A stretch of DNA of 64,000 nucleotides from an uncultured Acetatifactor sp. (GCA_910577665.1 CAJTOJ010000009.1:57018-121017), one strand, 5' to 3'; positions 51,808 to 60,837 are shown, counted from the first letter of the stretch. Made by a program: numbers and translations. Notes: generated from the letters alone by a model not told the origin.

Positions 51808-52725
51808 ATGGATATGTACGATTTAATTATCATTGGTTCCGGTCCGGCAGGTTTGTCGGCAGCAGTCTATGGAAAGAGGGCAGGCCTGAACCTGCTGGTA
51901 CTGGAGAGGAATCCCATGAGTGGCGGCCAGGTACTGAACACCTATGAGGTGGACAACTATCTGGGAATGCCGGGGGCAGACGGTTTTGACATGGGAATGC
52001 AGTTCAGGCAGCATGCTGATAAGCTGGGCGTGGAATTCTGCGAGGCTCTTGCCATATCCATTGAGGACAAAGGTGACAGCAAAGTGGTACACACCCAGGA
52101 AGGTGCCCTGGAGACAAAGGCTGTGATCCTGGCAGCAGGTGCTGTCCATGCCAATCTGGGGGTACCGGGGGAGACGGAATTTGCAGGAAAGGGTGTGTCT
52201 TATTGTGCCACCTGTGACGGGGCCTTTTACCGGGGCCGGACAGTGGCAGTGGTAGGGGGAGGGGATGTAGCCCTGGAGGATGCCATCTACCTGTCCCGCA
52301 CCTGTGAGAAGGTGTATCTGATCCACAGACGGGATGCCCTCCGGGGAGCCATGGTACTCCAGGAGGAGCTGAAAGCCTTGCAAAACGTGGAGATTCTTTA
52401 TAGCCATACAGTGGAAGAGATCCAGGGTGGCGATACGGTGGAAGGGATTTTGTTGAAAAACGGTAAGACAAAAGATACCTTCACGCTTCCGGTGTCTGGC
52501 GTGTTCGTGGCAGTGGGGATCCGTCCTGGAACGGAGCTGGTGCGGGATCTGGTGGCTTGCGATGAGGGGGGATATGTGGTGGCAGACGAGACAGGAGCCA
52601 CCGATGTGCCCGGCATCTATGTGGCTGGGGATGTGCGGAAGAAACCCCTGCGGCAGATTGTGACGGCGGTGGCAGACGGGGCCAATGCGGCAGTGGCGGC
52701 AGGAGAGTATTCCCGGGGAAAATGA
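51808..52725 (+). CDS. trxB: Thioredoxin reductase-like flavoprotein
   Basis: 305 residues. FAD site IIGSGPAGLSA near the N-terminus, redox pair C133-A-T-C136 in YCATCDGAF, NADPH site VVGGGDVALEDA with HRRDALR, and the C-terminal FAD motif GIYVAGDVRKKPLRQIVTAVADGA. Reduces thioredoxin or a related dithiol with NADPH. An in-frame ATG two codons later (51814, MYDLIIIGSG) is an equally good start. No thioredoxin gene is adjacent. Confidence 0.92.
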   Translation: MDMYDLIIIGSGPAGLSAAVYGKRAGLNLLVLERNPMSGGQVLNTYEVDNYLGMPGADGFDMGMQFRQHADKLGVEFCEALAISIEDKGDSKVVHTQEGALETKAVILAAGAVHANLGVPGETEFAGKGVSYCATCDGAFYRGRTVAVVGGGDVALEDAIYLSRTCEKVYLIHRRDALRGAMVLQEELKALQNVEILYSHTVEEIQGGDTVEGILLKNGKTKDTFTLPVSGVFVAVGIRPGTELVRDLVACDEGGYVVADETGATDVPGIYVAGDVRKKPLRQIVTAVADGANAAVAAGEYSRGK

Positions 52726-52828
52726 GGCAGAATCAACAAGGATGCCGGCGTATTCTGCCAGAGGTGTAAGCAGGATAAGAATTGTGCGGCAATTCTAAAT
52801 ATTTTGGGAAGAAGAATGAAGAAGTTTT

Positions 52829-52863
52829 AAAAAAAGAATCATGATAAAAATGGTTCTTTTTTT
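52829..52863 (+). terminator. Terminator after trxB
   Basis: AAAAAAAGAA (52829-52838) pairs with TTCTTTTTTT (52854-52863) with a weak loop-side extension. AT-rich but with a good T-run. The rest of the 52726-53044 gap holds only the next promoter and an untranslated leader. Confidence 0.6.
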
Positions 52864-52929
52864 ATGTGTAGTTATGGAAAACCTTGTAGAATGGGACTTT
52901 TTTATCTTTTTGCCATTTTTCTTCCCGTG

Positions 52930-52958
52930 TTGACAAATTTAAGAAAAAGTGATATATT
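52930..52958 (+). promoter_or_regulatory. Promoter of the NlpC/P60 gene
   Basis: TTGACA (52930-52935), 17 bp, TATATT (52953-52958). About 80 nt of leader follows, with the palindrome ACAAATTTGT at 52973-52982, a possible operator. Confidence 0.8.
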
Positions 52959-53044
52959 CTTTAACAGATGTAACAAATTTGTAATAAATAGAAACTGAAT
53001 GTAATGATTTATACATACTTTTGACAGGAAGGGGATAAGTTGGA

Positions 53045-54247
53045 ATGTTGATGCGCAAGACTACGAAGGTTACGGCATATATGCTGGCGGCAGCCCTTAC
53101 ATTTTCCGGTATGGGCCTTACGGCCCAGGCCGCATCCGATTCAGATTCTGTACTGCCCAGCGGCGGCGTGAGTCTGGCTCTGGGAAAAGGGACGAAGCTG
53201 GAAGATATATCAAACAATCCCTCAATACCGATAGAAGCGCTTGTAGAATGGATGAATCTGGAAGAGCTGGCAGAGGAAGAGACTGCGGCACCTACAGAGG
53301 AAGACATTTTCCGGAATCTGGTGATCGCCCAGGTGAATAATTATGTGAATGTGAGAAGCCTTCCCAGTGAGGAGGGAGAGATTCTAGGCAAGCTGTATAA
53401 CGATTCTGTGGGAACATTCCTGGCAGAAGAGAACGGCTGGTATCAGATCACTTCTGGCAATGTGACAGGATATGTGAAAGCAGAGTACTGTGTCACCGGT
53501 GAGGCGGCTGTAGAGATCGCCAGACAGGTGGGGAAGCGGTTTGCCACGGTCACTACCACTACATTGTTCGTGCGCACGGAGCCCAGCCTGGAAGCATCCA
53601 GGATGAGTATGGTTCCGGAGGGGGATCAGCTTCTTGTGCTGGACGAAGTAGAAGGCTGGGTGCAGGTGGACGTGGAGGAAGGCGTTGGCTGGATCTCTAC
53701 GGAGTATGCAACCCTTCACAGTGAATTCGTCCAGGCAGAGTCCAGGGAAGAGGAAGAAGCCCGTCTGGCAAAGGAAGCAGAAGAGCGCAGGAAGGCCAGG
53801 GAGGCAGCGGAAGCCGCCAGGGCAGCCCAGATGCAGGCAGAAGGAGCTACCCAGAATGTCACTCAGGATACCGGAAACTACGTGGTAAGTGGCGGTGGCA
53901 GCGAGATGGGCAATGCGGTGGCAGAATATGCATTGCAGTTTGTGGGGAATCCTTATGTGTATGGTGGTACCAGTCTGACAAACGGCGCGGACTGTTCGGG
54001 ATTTGTTATGAGTGTGTATGCGAACTTCGGCGTGAGCCTGCCACACTCCTCCGCATCTGACCGTTCCCAGGGATATGCGGTGGGTAGCTTGTCAGAGGCA
54101 CAGCCTGGCGATTTGATCTGCTATTCCGGCCATGTGGCCCTGTATATTGGAGATGGACAGATTGTACATGCGTCCAACAGTAAGACGGGGATTATCGTAT
54201 CCAATGCAGGATACCGCAAGATCCTGGCCATCCGGAGAATTTTCTAA
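53045..54247 (+). CDS. Secreted NlpC/P60 endopeptidase with two SH3 domains
   Basis: 400 residues. Signal peptide about 1-29 (ends AQAAS). Two bacterial SH3 domains (about 98-150 and 165-225) bind the cell wall. A charged Ala/Glu/Arg coiled-coil-like linker (about 230-270) leads to the NlpC/P60 domain (about 290-400) with C317, H363 and H375. It cuts peptide bonds in the stem peptides of peptidoglycan, probably in cell separation. GGAAGGGG precedes the start; an ATG two codons later is possible. It has its own promoter and terminator. Confidence 0.94.
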   Translation: MLMRKTTKVTAYMLAAALTFSGMGLTAQAASDSDSVLPSGGVSLALGKGTKLEDISNNPSIPIEALVEWMNLEELAEEETAAPTEEDIFRNLVIAQVNNYVNVRSLPSEEGEILGKLYNDSVGTFLAEENGWYQITSGNVTGYVKAEYCVTGEAAVEIARQVGKRFATVTTTTLFVRTEPSLEASRMSMVPEGDQLLVLDEVEGWVQVDVEEGVGWISTEYATLHSEFVQAESREEEEARLAKEAEERRKAREAAEAARAAQMQAEGATQNVTQDTGNYVVSGGGSEMGNAVAEYALQFVGNPYVYGGTSLTNGADCSGFVMSVYANFGVSLPHSSASDRSQGYAVGSLSEAQPGDLICYSGHVALYIGDGQIVHASNSKTGIIVSNAGYRKILAIRRIF

Positions 54248-54263
54248 GAGCATTCCATAGGAC

Positions 54264-54300
54264 GGGAACCTTACCGGCGAGGGTATGGTTCCCTTTTTTT
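54264..54300 (+). terminator. Terminator after the NlpC/P60 gene
   Basis: GGGAACCTTACC (54264-54275) pairs with GGGTATGGTTCCC (54281-54293) with one mismatch, followed by seven T. Confidence 0.9.
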
Positions 54301-54336
54301 GCGCGGACAAAGAGCCAGGCGGGAGTGTTTGCGCGT

Positions 54337-54376
54337 ACAAAAACACCTTGCGGCGTCATTCCGTGAAAAGGTACGA
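54337..54376. repeat. Short remnant related to the inverted-terminus element
   Basis: AAAACACCTTGCGGCGTCAT followed by CCGTGAAAAGGTACG parallels the end of copy 2 (AAAACACCTCGCGGCGGCAC then GAGTGAACAGTAACG). Only one end is recognisable. Confidence 0.45.
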
Positions 54377-54504
54377 GAATTATGCAATTTGTCAAAATAT
54401 TATTTTTTGGGAAAAAAGCATTGACAATCCGGGACTGTGCAGAATGCACAAAATCATATGAATGTACGGGATACCGACCAGGGAAGGGGACGACTGTGGG
54501 AAAG

Positions 54505-54575
54505 TTATCCACAGGGGGAATGTCCGAAAAAGCTGTATTTTTGTTTTATACACCAGGTTATGCACATTATCCACA
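54505..54575 (+). promoter_or_regulatory. Cluster of DnaA-box-like sequences
   Basis: Two perfect TTATCCACA boxes (54505-54513 and 54567-54575), a TTATGCACA (54558-54566) that also fits the TTATNCACA consensus and directly abuts the second, and a one-mismatch TTATACACC (54546-54554). All four have the same orientation within 71 bp. An AT-rich stretch lies at 54385-54425. The cluster is in the gene-free region before hpf. It could bind DnaA as a titration or regulatory site; no dnaA or dnaN gene is here, so it is not a canonical origin. Confidence 0.65.
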
Positions 54576-54726
54576 GGTTTTGCGGTATTTGTATACCAGA
54601 AATAACAGCGGAAATGTAGAACGGATGTTTTGTGGAGTTGTCCTAAAATCCGTTTTAGAACAGAAAAAAACAGAAATATGGTTGACAGACATAATGTCAA
54701 AAACAGGTAAATTAATCTGAAAATTA

Positions 54727-54756
54727 TTGCAAAGACAGGAGGGGACATGGTATAAT
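54727..54756 (+). promoter_or_regulatory. Promoter of hpf
   Basis: TTGCAA (54727-54732), 18 bp, TATAAT (54751-54756), about 64 bp before the start codon. The -35 TTGCAAAG is shared with the ribosomal promoters upstream in the window. A second TTGACA lies at 54683 without a good -10. Confidence 0.75.
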
Positions 54757-54819
54757 AACTTCATGCAAGGCAGGAACTGGACCTTGGAACAACTATAAAC
54801 TACCGAAGGGGTGATCCGT

Positions 54820-55347
54820 ATGAAATTCATCATTGTAGGCAGGAATATCGAAGTTACACCTGGACTGAGGGCAGCTGTGGAGGAGAAGGTAGGCAAGCTG
54901 GAGAAATACTTCAACCCTGATACGGAAGCCCACGTGACCTTAAGCGTGGAGAAGGACCGCCAGAAGATTGAGGTGACGATTCCCGTGAAGGGCAATATCA
55001 TCCGTTCCGAACAGGTCAGCAATGATATGTATGTGTCCATTGACCTGGTGGAGGAGATCATAGAGCGCCAGCTCAAGAAGTACAAGACCAAGATCGTGGA
55101 CAGGCAGCAGGCATCCGGTTCCTTCAGTAAGATGTATGTGGAAAATGATTACATGGACGATGAGGAAGTGAAGATTGTCCGCACGAAGAAATTTGACATC
55201 AAGCCCATGTATCCGGAAGATGCCTGTATCCAGATGGAACTGCTGGGACACAGTTTCTTCGTATTTAATAATGCGGAGACAGACCAGGTAAATGTGGTGT
55301 ACAAGAGAAAAGGAGATACCTACGGACTCATCGAGCCGGAAGTCTGA
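54820..55347 (+). CDS. hpf: Ribosome hibernation promoting factor, long form
   Basis: 175 residues. The N-terminal HPF/YfiA domain (about 1-100) starts MKFIIVGRNIEVTPGLRAAVEEKVGKLEKYF; the C-terminal dimerisation domain (about 120-175) contains VRTKKFDIKPMYPEDACIQMELLGHSFFVF. This long form pairs 70S ribosomes into 100S dimers in stationary phase. The ATG at 54820 is well placed after GAAGGGGTGATCC; the in-frame GTG at 54811 overlaps that binding site. Confidence 0.96.
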   Translation: MKFIIVGRNIEVTPGLRAAVEEKVGKLEKYFNPDTEAHVTLSVEKDRQKIEVTIPVKGNIIRSEQVSNDMYVSIDLVEEIIERQLKKYKTKIVDRQQASGSFSKMYVENDYMDDEEVKIVRTKKFDIKPMYPEDACIQMELLGHSFFVFNNAETDQVNVVYKRKGDTYGLIEPEV

Positions 55348-55425
55348 CAGGGCCGGAGGGCGCCCATATGTATTGCGGCGGCTGGCTGGAAGAAAAGTAG
55401 GAGGAAAAGAAAAGAGGATGGAGAG

Positions 55426-55455
55426 ACAGCCCCGGAATGGTTCCGGGGCTGTTTT
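55426..55455 (+). terminator. Terminator after hpf
   Basis: ACAGCCCCGGAA (55426-55437) pairs perfectly with TTCCGGGGCTGT (55441-55452) and runs into TTTT. A 12 bp stem. Confidence 0.92.
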
Positions 55456-55475
55456 GTAGCCGGGACATCTTGCAT

Positions 55476-55703
55476 CTGGCAGGAGCATTGGTATATGTCG
55501 AATGATTTGGTGTCTGGCAGGAACATTTGCATAAGCCGGATGATCTGGTGTCTGGCAGGAGCATTGGTATATGTTGGATGATCTGGCGTCTGGCAGGAGC
55601 ATTGGTATAGGTCGGATGATCTGGCGTCTGGCAGGAGCATTGGTATAGGTCGGATGATCTGGCGTCTGGCAGGAATATTTGCGCAGGTCGGCTGTGTGGT
55701 ATC
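55476..55703. repeat. 38 bp tandem repeat array, six units
   Basis: CTGGCAGGA recurs at exactly 38 bp steps: 55476, 55514, 55552, 55590, 55628 and 55666. Units differ by a few bases, with ATTGGTATAGGTCGGATGAT as the commonest interior. There are no unique spacers. 38 is not a multiple of three, so it is not a protein repeat. It fills the space between the hpf terminator and the 3' end of the convergent ABC gene. Confidence 0.92.
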
Positions 55704-55705
55704 AG

Positions 55706-57610
55706 TCAGGTCTGGTAATACTGGGCCTGGGCCTGCCACAGGGCATAATATTTGCCATCTGTCTGGGATACCAGTTCCTGGTGGCTGCCGCATTGTACCA
55801 GGGTGCCCCTGTCGAATACGGCAATCCTGTCACAGAACCGGCAGGAGGACAGTCGGTGGCTGATATACACGGCAGTCTTGTCCTGTACCAGGGTGTTGAA
55901 ACTGGCGTAGATCTGGGCCTCTGCAACGGGATCCAAGGCGGCTGTGGGTTCGTCCAGGATAAGAAAGGGAGCGTCTTTGTACAGTGCCCTGGCAATGGCG
56001 ATCTTCTGTAACTCGCCGCCGGAGAATGCTATCCCGTTTTCGTCAAATTCCCTTCCGATACAGGTATCCAGACCATCGGGAAGGCCTGCAAGCCAGGGGG
56101 AGAGTCCTGCGTCTTCCAGGCAGCGCCTGGCCTTTGCGGCATTGTAATGGGTACTGCCTGCCACATTGGCCCCAAGGCCGTAAGCGGGGAGCCTGAAGTC
56201 CTGGAACACCACGGAGAAGACCTGCTGGTATTCCCGGTAGTCATATTTGCGGATATTTATGCCGTTTAGCAGGATCTCTCCTTCTGTGGGATCGTAAAGA
56301 CGGCACAGGAGTTTGATCATGGTGGTTTTGCCGGAGCCGTTTTCCCCCACCACGGCCAGCCGCTCTCCTATCTGGAAACGCAGGGAGACATGGCGCAGGG
56401 CGTAAGTTTTACTGCCGGGATACCGGAAGGAGACATCCCGGAATTCCACATCATATTTCCTGTCAGTGCGTTTTTCTACACAGATACTGCCCTGGTACAT
56501 CCGATCCGGGATATTCAGGAAGGAGAACTCTGTCTGCAGGAAAGGCGCATTGTTCCGGATACTGCCCAGGCAGTACAGCAGGGAAGACACTCCGGCAGAG
56601 AGGGCGGTGATGGCAGATACATACTGGGCAAGGTCACCGATGCCAAAGGCCCCTGCCCAGGCTTTCATGCAGACATACATATAGACAAAACCGGTGAAGA
56701 GACGGGAGACGACTGCGGAGAGGGCGTAGTAGGCCCCTCCCTTCCTGTGCCAGTACCTGTCCGCATAGGAACCGGGGGTGAAGTCGCAGGCGGCATATCC
56801 CAGATAGTTCCGTGCAAGCAGGTCCTGTCTGTAGATCCGCATATCCATGGCCCGATCCTGCTCCATGCCGGTCCGGAAGTGGAACATATAGATCCGGTTT
56901 CCCTGGGTGGAAGTCTTGTAGAAGGAGGACCAGAAGGAATCGGCCCTGTTAATGAGCCTGGGGGATAGTATGGTCATTCCCACCAGGCCAGTGGCCAGGA
57001 CCAACAGGAACAGGGGATGGTTGAGAAGGGACAGGCTGTGCCCGGCGGGGATCTTCCTGGTAAACAGGGTGATACATAGGATAATGGCTCCCAGAATCTG
57101 GACCAGGCTGCCTGCCAGGTCCTGGAACTGGTTCGCGGAGCGCAGGATCCCCCAGCCGCCGAAATTCTGCCCCTGCTCTATTTTTGCGATCAGTTCGTGG
57201 GTATGGGGCTGCTCTAATGCTTCAAAATCCATCTGTAGGAGTTTTTGTATCACAAACTGATCCTTTTTCTGCCAGCAGGCCGCATACAAAGTGTTCCTGC
57301 GCCGGGTGAACAAGGCACTCCCCAGGGCCAGTACGGCTGTGGACAGCAGTACATATCCTGTAAGGGAGAACAGGACTTCCCGTCTGCAGGCTCCGGTGAT
57401 CTCATTTAAGAGCCGCGCCGTAAAATAGATGGTCACATAAGGGGACAGGGTCTGGAACAGGAGCAGGGCAGCCGTGGAAGTAAACAGCCGGGGATCTGCT
57501 TTCCACCAGAGACAGAAAGCGCGTCTCCACAGCAGGAGACTGGCCAGAAGCCCGCTTTCTTTCGGCTTTTTTCCTAAGGTGGGACCGGTGTGTCTGTGAT
57601 GTTGTTTCAT
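55706..57610 (-). CDS. ABC exporter half-transporter (ATPase-permease)
   Basis: 634 residues. An N-terminal six-helix membrane domain (about 35-345) is fused to an ATPase domain (about 385-625) with Walker A GENGSGKTT, signature FSGGELQKIAIARAL, Walker B FLILDEPTAALDP and switch H in YISHRLSS. It probably forms a heterodimer with the gene just upstream and exports a peptide, lipid or drug. The first 25 residues are basic. The gene ends directly at the tandem repeat array. Confidence 0.9.
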   Translation of the reverse strand: MKQHHRHTGPTLGKKPKESGLLASLLLWRRAFCLWWKADPRLFTSTAALLLFQTLSPYVTIYFTARLLNEITGACRREVLFSLTGYVLLSTAVLALGSALFTRRRNTLYAACWQKKDQFVIQKLLQMDFEALEQPHTHELIAKIEQGQNFGGWGILRSANQFQDLAGSLVQILGAIILCITLFTRKIPAGHSLSLLNHPLFLLVLATGLVGMTILSPRLINRADSFWSSFYKTSTQGNRIYMFHFRTGMEQDRAMDMRIYRQDLLARNYLGYAACDFTPGSYADRYWHRKGGAYYALSAVVSRLFTGFVYMYVCMKAWAGAFGIGDLAQYVSAITALSAGVSSLLYCLGSIRNNAPFLQTEFSFLNIPDRMYQGSICVEKRTDRKYDVEFRDVSFRYPGSKTYALRHVSLRFQIGERLAVVGENGSGKTTMIKLLCRLYDPTEGEILLNGINIRKYDYREYQQVFSVVFQDFRLPAYGLGANVAGSTHYNAAKARRCLEDAGLSPWLAGLPDGLDTCIGREFDENGIAFSGGELQKIAIARALYKDAPFLILDEPTAALDPVAEAQIYASFNTLVQDKTAVYISHRLSSCRFCDRIAVFDRGTLVQCGSHQELVSQTDGKYYALWQAQAQYYQT

Positions 57611-57689
57611 AAGTTGTTTCCTCCCTGGAATTTTGTCTGTGCATGGAGCCGCAAGCCGGGTTACAGTTGCTCATTTCTTTGGATGGATA

Positions 57690-59639
57690 TTATTCGTCAG
57701 AACCTGCAGCAAGGCTGGAACCGTGTACATCTGGTCCGGCGTTGTAATAGCGGCCCTGGACCTGGAACAGGGCTGCGTAGTGTCCCCCCAGGGCCAGCAG
57801 TTCCTCATGGGTGCCGGTTTCCGTGATATGGCCGTCTTCCAGCAGGATGATTCGGTCACAGAACCGGGTGGAGGCCAGCCTGTGGGAGATGAAGATGGAC
57901 GTGCGGCCTGCCGTCAGTTCATTGTATTTCTGGTAGATGTCGTGCTCTGCCAGCGGATCCAGGGCGGCTGTGGGCTCGTCCAGCACCATGATGGGGCGGT
58001 CCTGGTAGAGTGCCCTGGCCAGCATCAGACGTTGCAGCTGTCCGCCGGAGAGTTCTGCGGCATCGTCAAAGACCTGTTTATTCAGGGTGGTATGATAGCC
58101 TTCTGGCAGGGATTCCACTTTTTCAGCCAGTCCTGCCAGCCGGATGCAGTGTCTTACTTTCTCCAGATCCAGGGGCGGGCTGCCGGAGGGGAGGCCTGGG
58201 AAGGGGGTGGCACCTTTGGCATGCTTTCCATATGAAGTATTGCCCGCCGGACCTGGTTCCTGTACAGGCTCTGGCATGACAGCCTGGGCCACATTCTCGG
58301 CGATGGAGGCAGCCATGGCAGAGAAATTCTGGGACACCAGGGAGAAGTGCTGGTAATAGTCCCGGCGGTTGCAGGGCCGGATATCTTCCCCGTCTAGCAG
58401 GACTTTTCCCTGGGTGGGGTCGTAGAAGCCGCAGAGTAGTTTGATCAGGGTGGTCTTCCCGGCACCATTACAGCCTACGACAGCCAGTTTTTCCCCGGGA
58501 CGGATGGTGAGGCTGATATCATGCAGGGTATCTTCCTGGGCGCCGGGGTATCGGAAGGATACATGTTCCAGGGTCAGTTCACAGGATTTGCCGGAGGAGG
58601 ACAGGGGAAGGCCGTCCTCAAAGGCAAAGGGTTCTTCACTGTCCAGGAATTCCCTAAAGAGGGACAGGGAAAGGCTTTTGCGGTGGAGCAGGGTCAGCTG
58701 GGACAGGATCTGTGCCACCTGCCCGGTAAAGCCGCCCAGGGCAGTGAAATAGAGTACAAACCCGGCGCCATCCAGGCCTGATCCGGGTTCTGTGACCAGG
58801 AAGATCAAGTAAAGATAGGCGATCCCATTCCGAAGGAAGGACAGCAATATGCCGAAGATATCGGCTAACAGGTAGGACCGCTGGACTTTTCCGTGGTAGT
58901 CCTGGTAAAGCTGCATGGCGCCCTGGTACATGTCCTGGATCCAGGATCCCATGCCGAAGATACGCAGATCCTTGGCCAGCCTGTAATCCTTGGCCAGCCT
59001 GGTGGCATAGTCCATCTGGTGGACATACCGGGCCTCCTTATCCCGGTGGAGATAGCCCCATCTGCCCAGCCTGGTGGCAACCGCGTAGTCTGCCAGGGAG
59101 AGGAGAAGGGTCAGGGCCACGATGGCAGGATGCAGGGAGGACAATACAGTCAGCCAGAGCACCAGGCTTATCACATTGATGAACAGGACTGTCAGATCCT
59201 CCCAGATTTTCTCCGCAGGAGAGACATTGTTGAAGCACACATCCATGGACTGGTTCATCCGATCCAGAAAGCAGGGATCCTCCATGTGGGGATAGGAGGT
59301 CTGGCACATCTTGTCATGGAGCTTTAAGACCAGCTGCAGGCGCACGGTGATCCGGCCTATACTCACATTGGCTTCCAGGTAACGTCTTGCAGCATCCAGA
59401 AGCAGGAGTCCTCCTGCAAAAGCGGCGATGACCCACAGAAGATCCGTCAGGCTCCCTGCCTGTTCCAGTGTCCGCAGGACAGCCGGGGTTACATACAACT
59501 CCAGCAGGTTGATTCCTACCCCGGCCAGGGTGAGCAGGATCACGAAGAGGAGGACGCTTTTGCAGGTGTGGCAGGCCTCCCGGATCATGAAGAGGATATT
59601 TGAGGCCATGTGATATTTGGGTTTTAAGGGTTTGTGCAT
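57690..59639 (-). CDS. ABC exporter half-transporter (ATPase-permease), partner
   Basis: 649 residues from ATG 59639 behind AAGGAGGGATC; the frame stays open upstream without family sequence. Membrane domain about 15-330, ATPase about 365-620 with Walker A GCNGAGKTT, signature LSGGQLQRLMLARAL and Walker B IMVLDEPTAALDP. An unusual Gly/Pro-rich insert of about 40 residues (QEPGPAGNTSYGKHAKGAT) sits between the Q-loop and the signature motif. It is the first gene of the pair, with 79 bp between the two. Confidence 0.9.
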   Translation of the reverse strand: MHKPLKPKYHMASNILFMIREACHTCKSVLLFVILLTLAGVGINLLELYVTPAVLRTLEQAGSLTDLLWVIAAFAGGLLLLDAARRYLEANVSIGRITVRLQLVLKLHDKMCQTSYPHMEDPCFLDRMNQSMDVCFNNVSPAEKIWEDLTVLFINVISLVLWLTVLSSLHPAIVALTLLLSLADYAVATRLGRWGYLHRDKEARYVHQMDYATRLAKDYRLAKDLRIFGMGSWIQDMYQGAMQLYQDYHGKVQRSYLLADIFGILLSFLRNGIAYLYLIFLVTEPGSGLDGAGFVLYFTALGGFTGQVAQILSQLTLLHRKSLSLSLFREFLDSEEPFAFEDGLPLSSSGKSCELTLEHVSFRYPGAQEDTLHDISLTIRPGEKLAVVGCNGAGKTTLIKLLCGFYDPTQGKVLLDGEDIRPCNRRDYYQHFSLVSQNFSAMAASIAENVAQAVMPEPVQEPGPAGNTSYGKHAKGATPFPGLPSGSPPLDLEKVRHCIRLAGLAEKVESLPEGYHTTLNKQVFDDAAELSGGQLQRLMLARALYQDRPIMVLDEPTAALDPLAEHDIYQKYNELTAGRTSIFISHRLASTRFCDRIILLEDGHITETGTHEELLALGGHYAALFQVQGRYYNAGPDVHGSSLAAGSDE

Positions 59640-59910
59640 GTGGATCCCTCCTTGTTGTCTTACAATATTTGCTGTCTGATGTTGTTTTTCAAGTACAGTG
59701 TACTGGATTGTTTCCTGCTGTGGGCAGATACAGGTGCATGGCATGGATTTGTTTTTGTTCCTGTATTGTAACATGAAATGGGCAGGTGCGGGGCATCTGA
59801 GGACAAGTGGTAGGAAACGGGGGACAAAAAGTAAAAGATGGCCAGGGAAAAGGTCTGGCAGATCTGACAAAAATAAATTGCAGCAGGATCAAATGGAGGT
59901 ATCGGCAGAT

Positions 59911-60159
59911 ATGGGGAAACAGACAGATGTTTTTATGGTATGGCATAGGCACGAACAGACAGATGACTATGGCACACATGAGGAGGTAAAACTGATCGGG
60001 GTCTTCTCCTGTGAGGCAAAGGCCAGGGAAGCCATTGCACAGGTGAAGGAGCAGGAGGGGTTCCGGGATTTCCCCTGTACCTGTTTCGAGATACACAAGG
60101 CTATCATAAACCAGGTAGGCTGGGCTGACGGCTTTTGTACGGTGCGCTGGACAGAATAA
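59911..60159 (+). CDS. DUF7336-like small protein
   Basis: 82 residues if started at the ATG at 59911, 11 nt after GGAGG (59895-59899); the in-frame ATG at 59893 is an alternative. The core VFMVWHRHEQ, EEVKLIGVFSCEAKAREAIAQVKEQEGFRDFP and FEIHKAIINQVGWADGF fits the small DUF7336 family, whose role is unknown to me. It lies on the plus strand between genes of the minus-strand ABC/two-component group and ends 3 bp from the kinase gene. Confidence 0.65.
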   Translation: MGKQTDVFMVWHRHEQTDDYGTHEEVKLIGVFSCEAKAREAIAQVKEQEGFRDFPCTCFEIHKAIINQVGWADGFCTVRWTE

Positions 60160-60162
60160 TCC

Positions 60163-60837
60163 TCAAGGGATGTCCACGTCCTGCGGCAGCAGGATCTCTG
60201 TGGAAAAGACACCGTCTTCACTGCCCCGGTTCAGGTAGCCGTGGTTGCGCTCCACGATGGTGTCGATGCGCACCAGGCCAAAACCATGGCCTTCTCCCTT
60301 GGTGGAGCGGAAACGTCCGTTTTCCTTCTGCCGCTTTTTCCGGGCAGTCAGATTGGTGAATACCATATAGAGCTGAGTGTTCTTCATGTCCATGTAGACC
60401 CGGATCAGGCGTTCCCCTTCGGGTAGTTCCATGCTGGCCTCAATGGCATTGTCAAAAAGGTTGCCGATGAGGATGCACAGATCCAGTTCAGAGGTGGTCA
60501 GGGCCACTGGCACATGAGCATCTGCCAGGACCTTGATCTGTCTGGATCTGGCCAGGGAGATCTTGCTGTTCAGGATGGCGTCCGTCATTTTATTGCCGGT
60601 TTTGACCAGGGTGTCCACGGCAGACAGATCGGTGTCCAGTGCGTCCAGGTACTGCCTGATGGCGTCCATGTCATCCTGGGAAGCATAGCTTTTCAAGGTC
60701 TGGATATGATTGCGGTAATCATGGCGCCAGCCACGCATCTGCTGGTACATGTTCTCTACCTCGGCATAATGGGTTTCCACCAGGTTGGCCTGGTAGGCGG
60801 CAATGTGCCGGTCTATGAGTCTGGATAGGATCCACAT
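60163..60837 (-). CDS. GHKL sensor histidine kinase without membrane domain
   Basis: 224 residues starting right after AAGGAGGACAT. The dimerisation helix carries the phospho-acceptor H39 in RGWRHDYRNHI; the ATP-binding part has the N box (NLFDNAIEAS, N130) and G box (GEGHGFGLVRI). This is the DUF4407-free AgrC/GHKL type, but the usual five to six N-terminal helices are absent. It may sense a cytoplasmic signal or act with another membrane protein, such as the ABC transporter. Pairs with the LytTR regulator upstream. Confidence 0.85.
   Translation of the reverse strand: MWILSRLIDRHIAAYQANLVETHYAEVENMYQQMRGWRHDYRNHIQTLKSYASQDDMDAIRQYLDALDTDLSAVDTLVKTGNKMTDAILNSKISLARSRQIKVLADAHVPVALTTSELDLCILIGNLFDNAIEASMELPEGERLIRVYMDMKNTQLYMVFTNLTARKKRQKENGRFRSTKGEGHGFGLVRIDTIVERNHGYLNRGSEDGVFSTEILLPQDVDIP

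Noticed and set aside
54380..54820. Chromosomal replication origin
   Set aside because: DnaA boxes and AT-rich DNA are present, but dnaA, dnaN, recF, rpmH or gidA are not nearby, so a regulatory or titration site is more likely.
55476..55703. CRISPR array
   Set aside because: The period is 38 bp in total and the whole unit is repeated, so there are no unique spacers; no cas genes are near.
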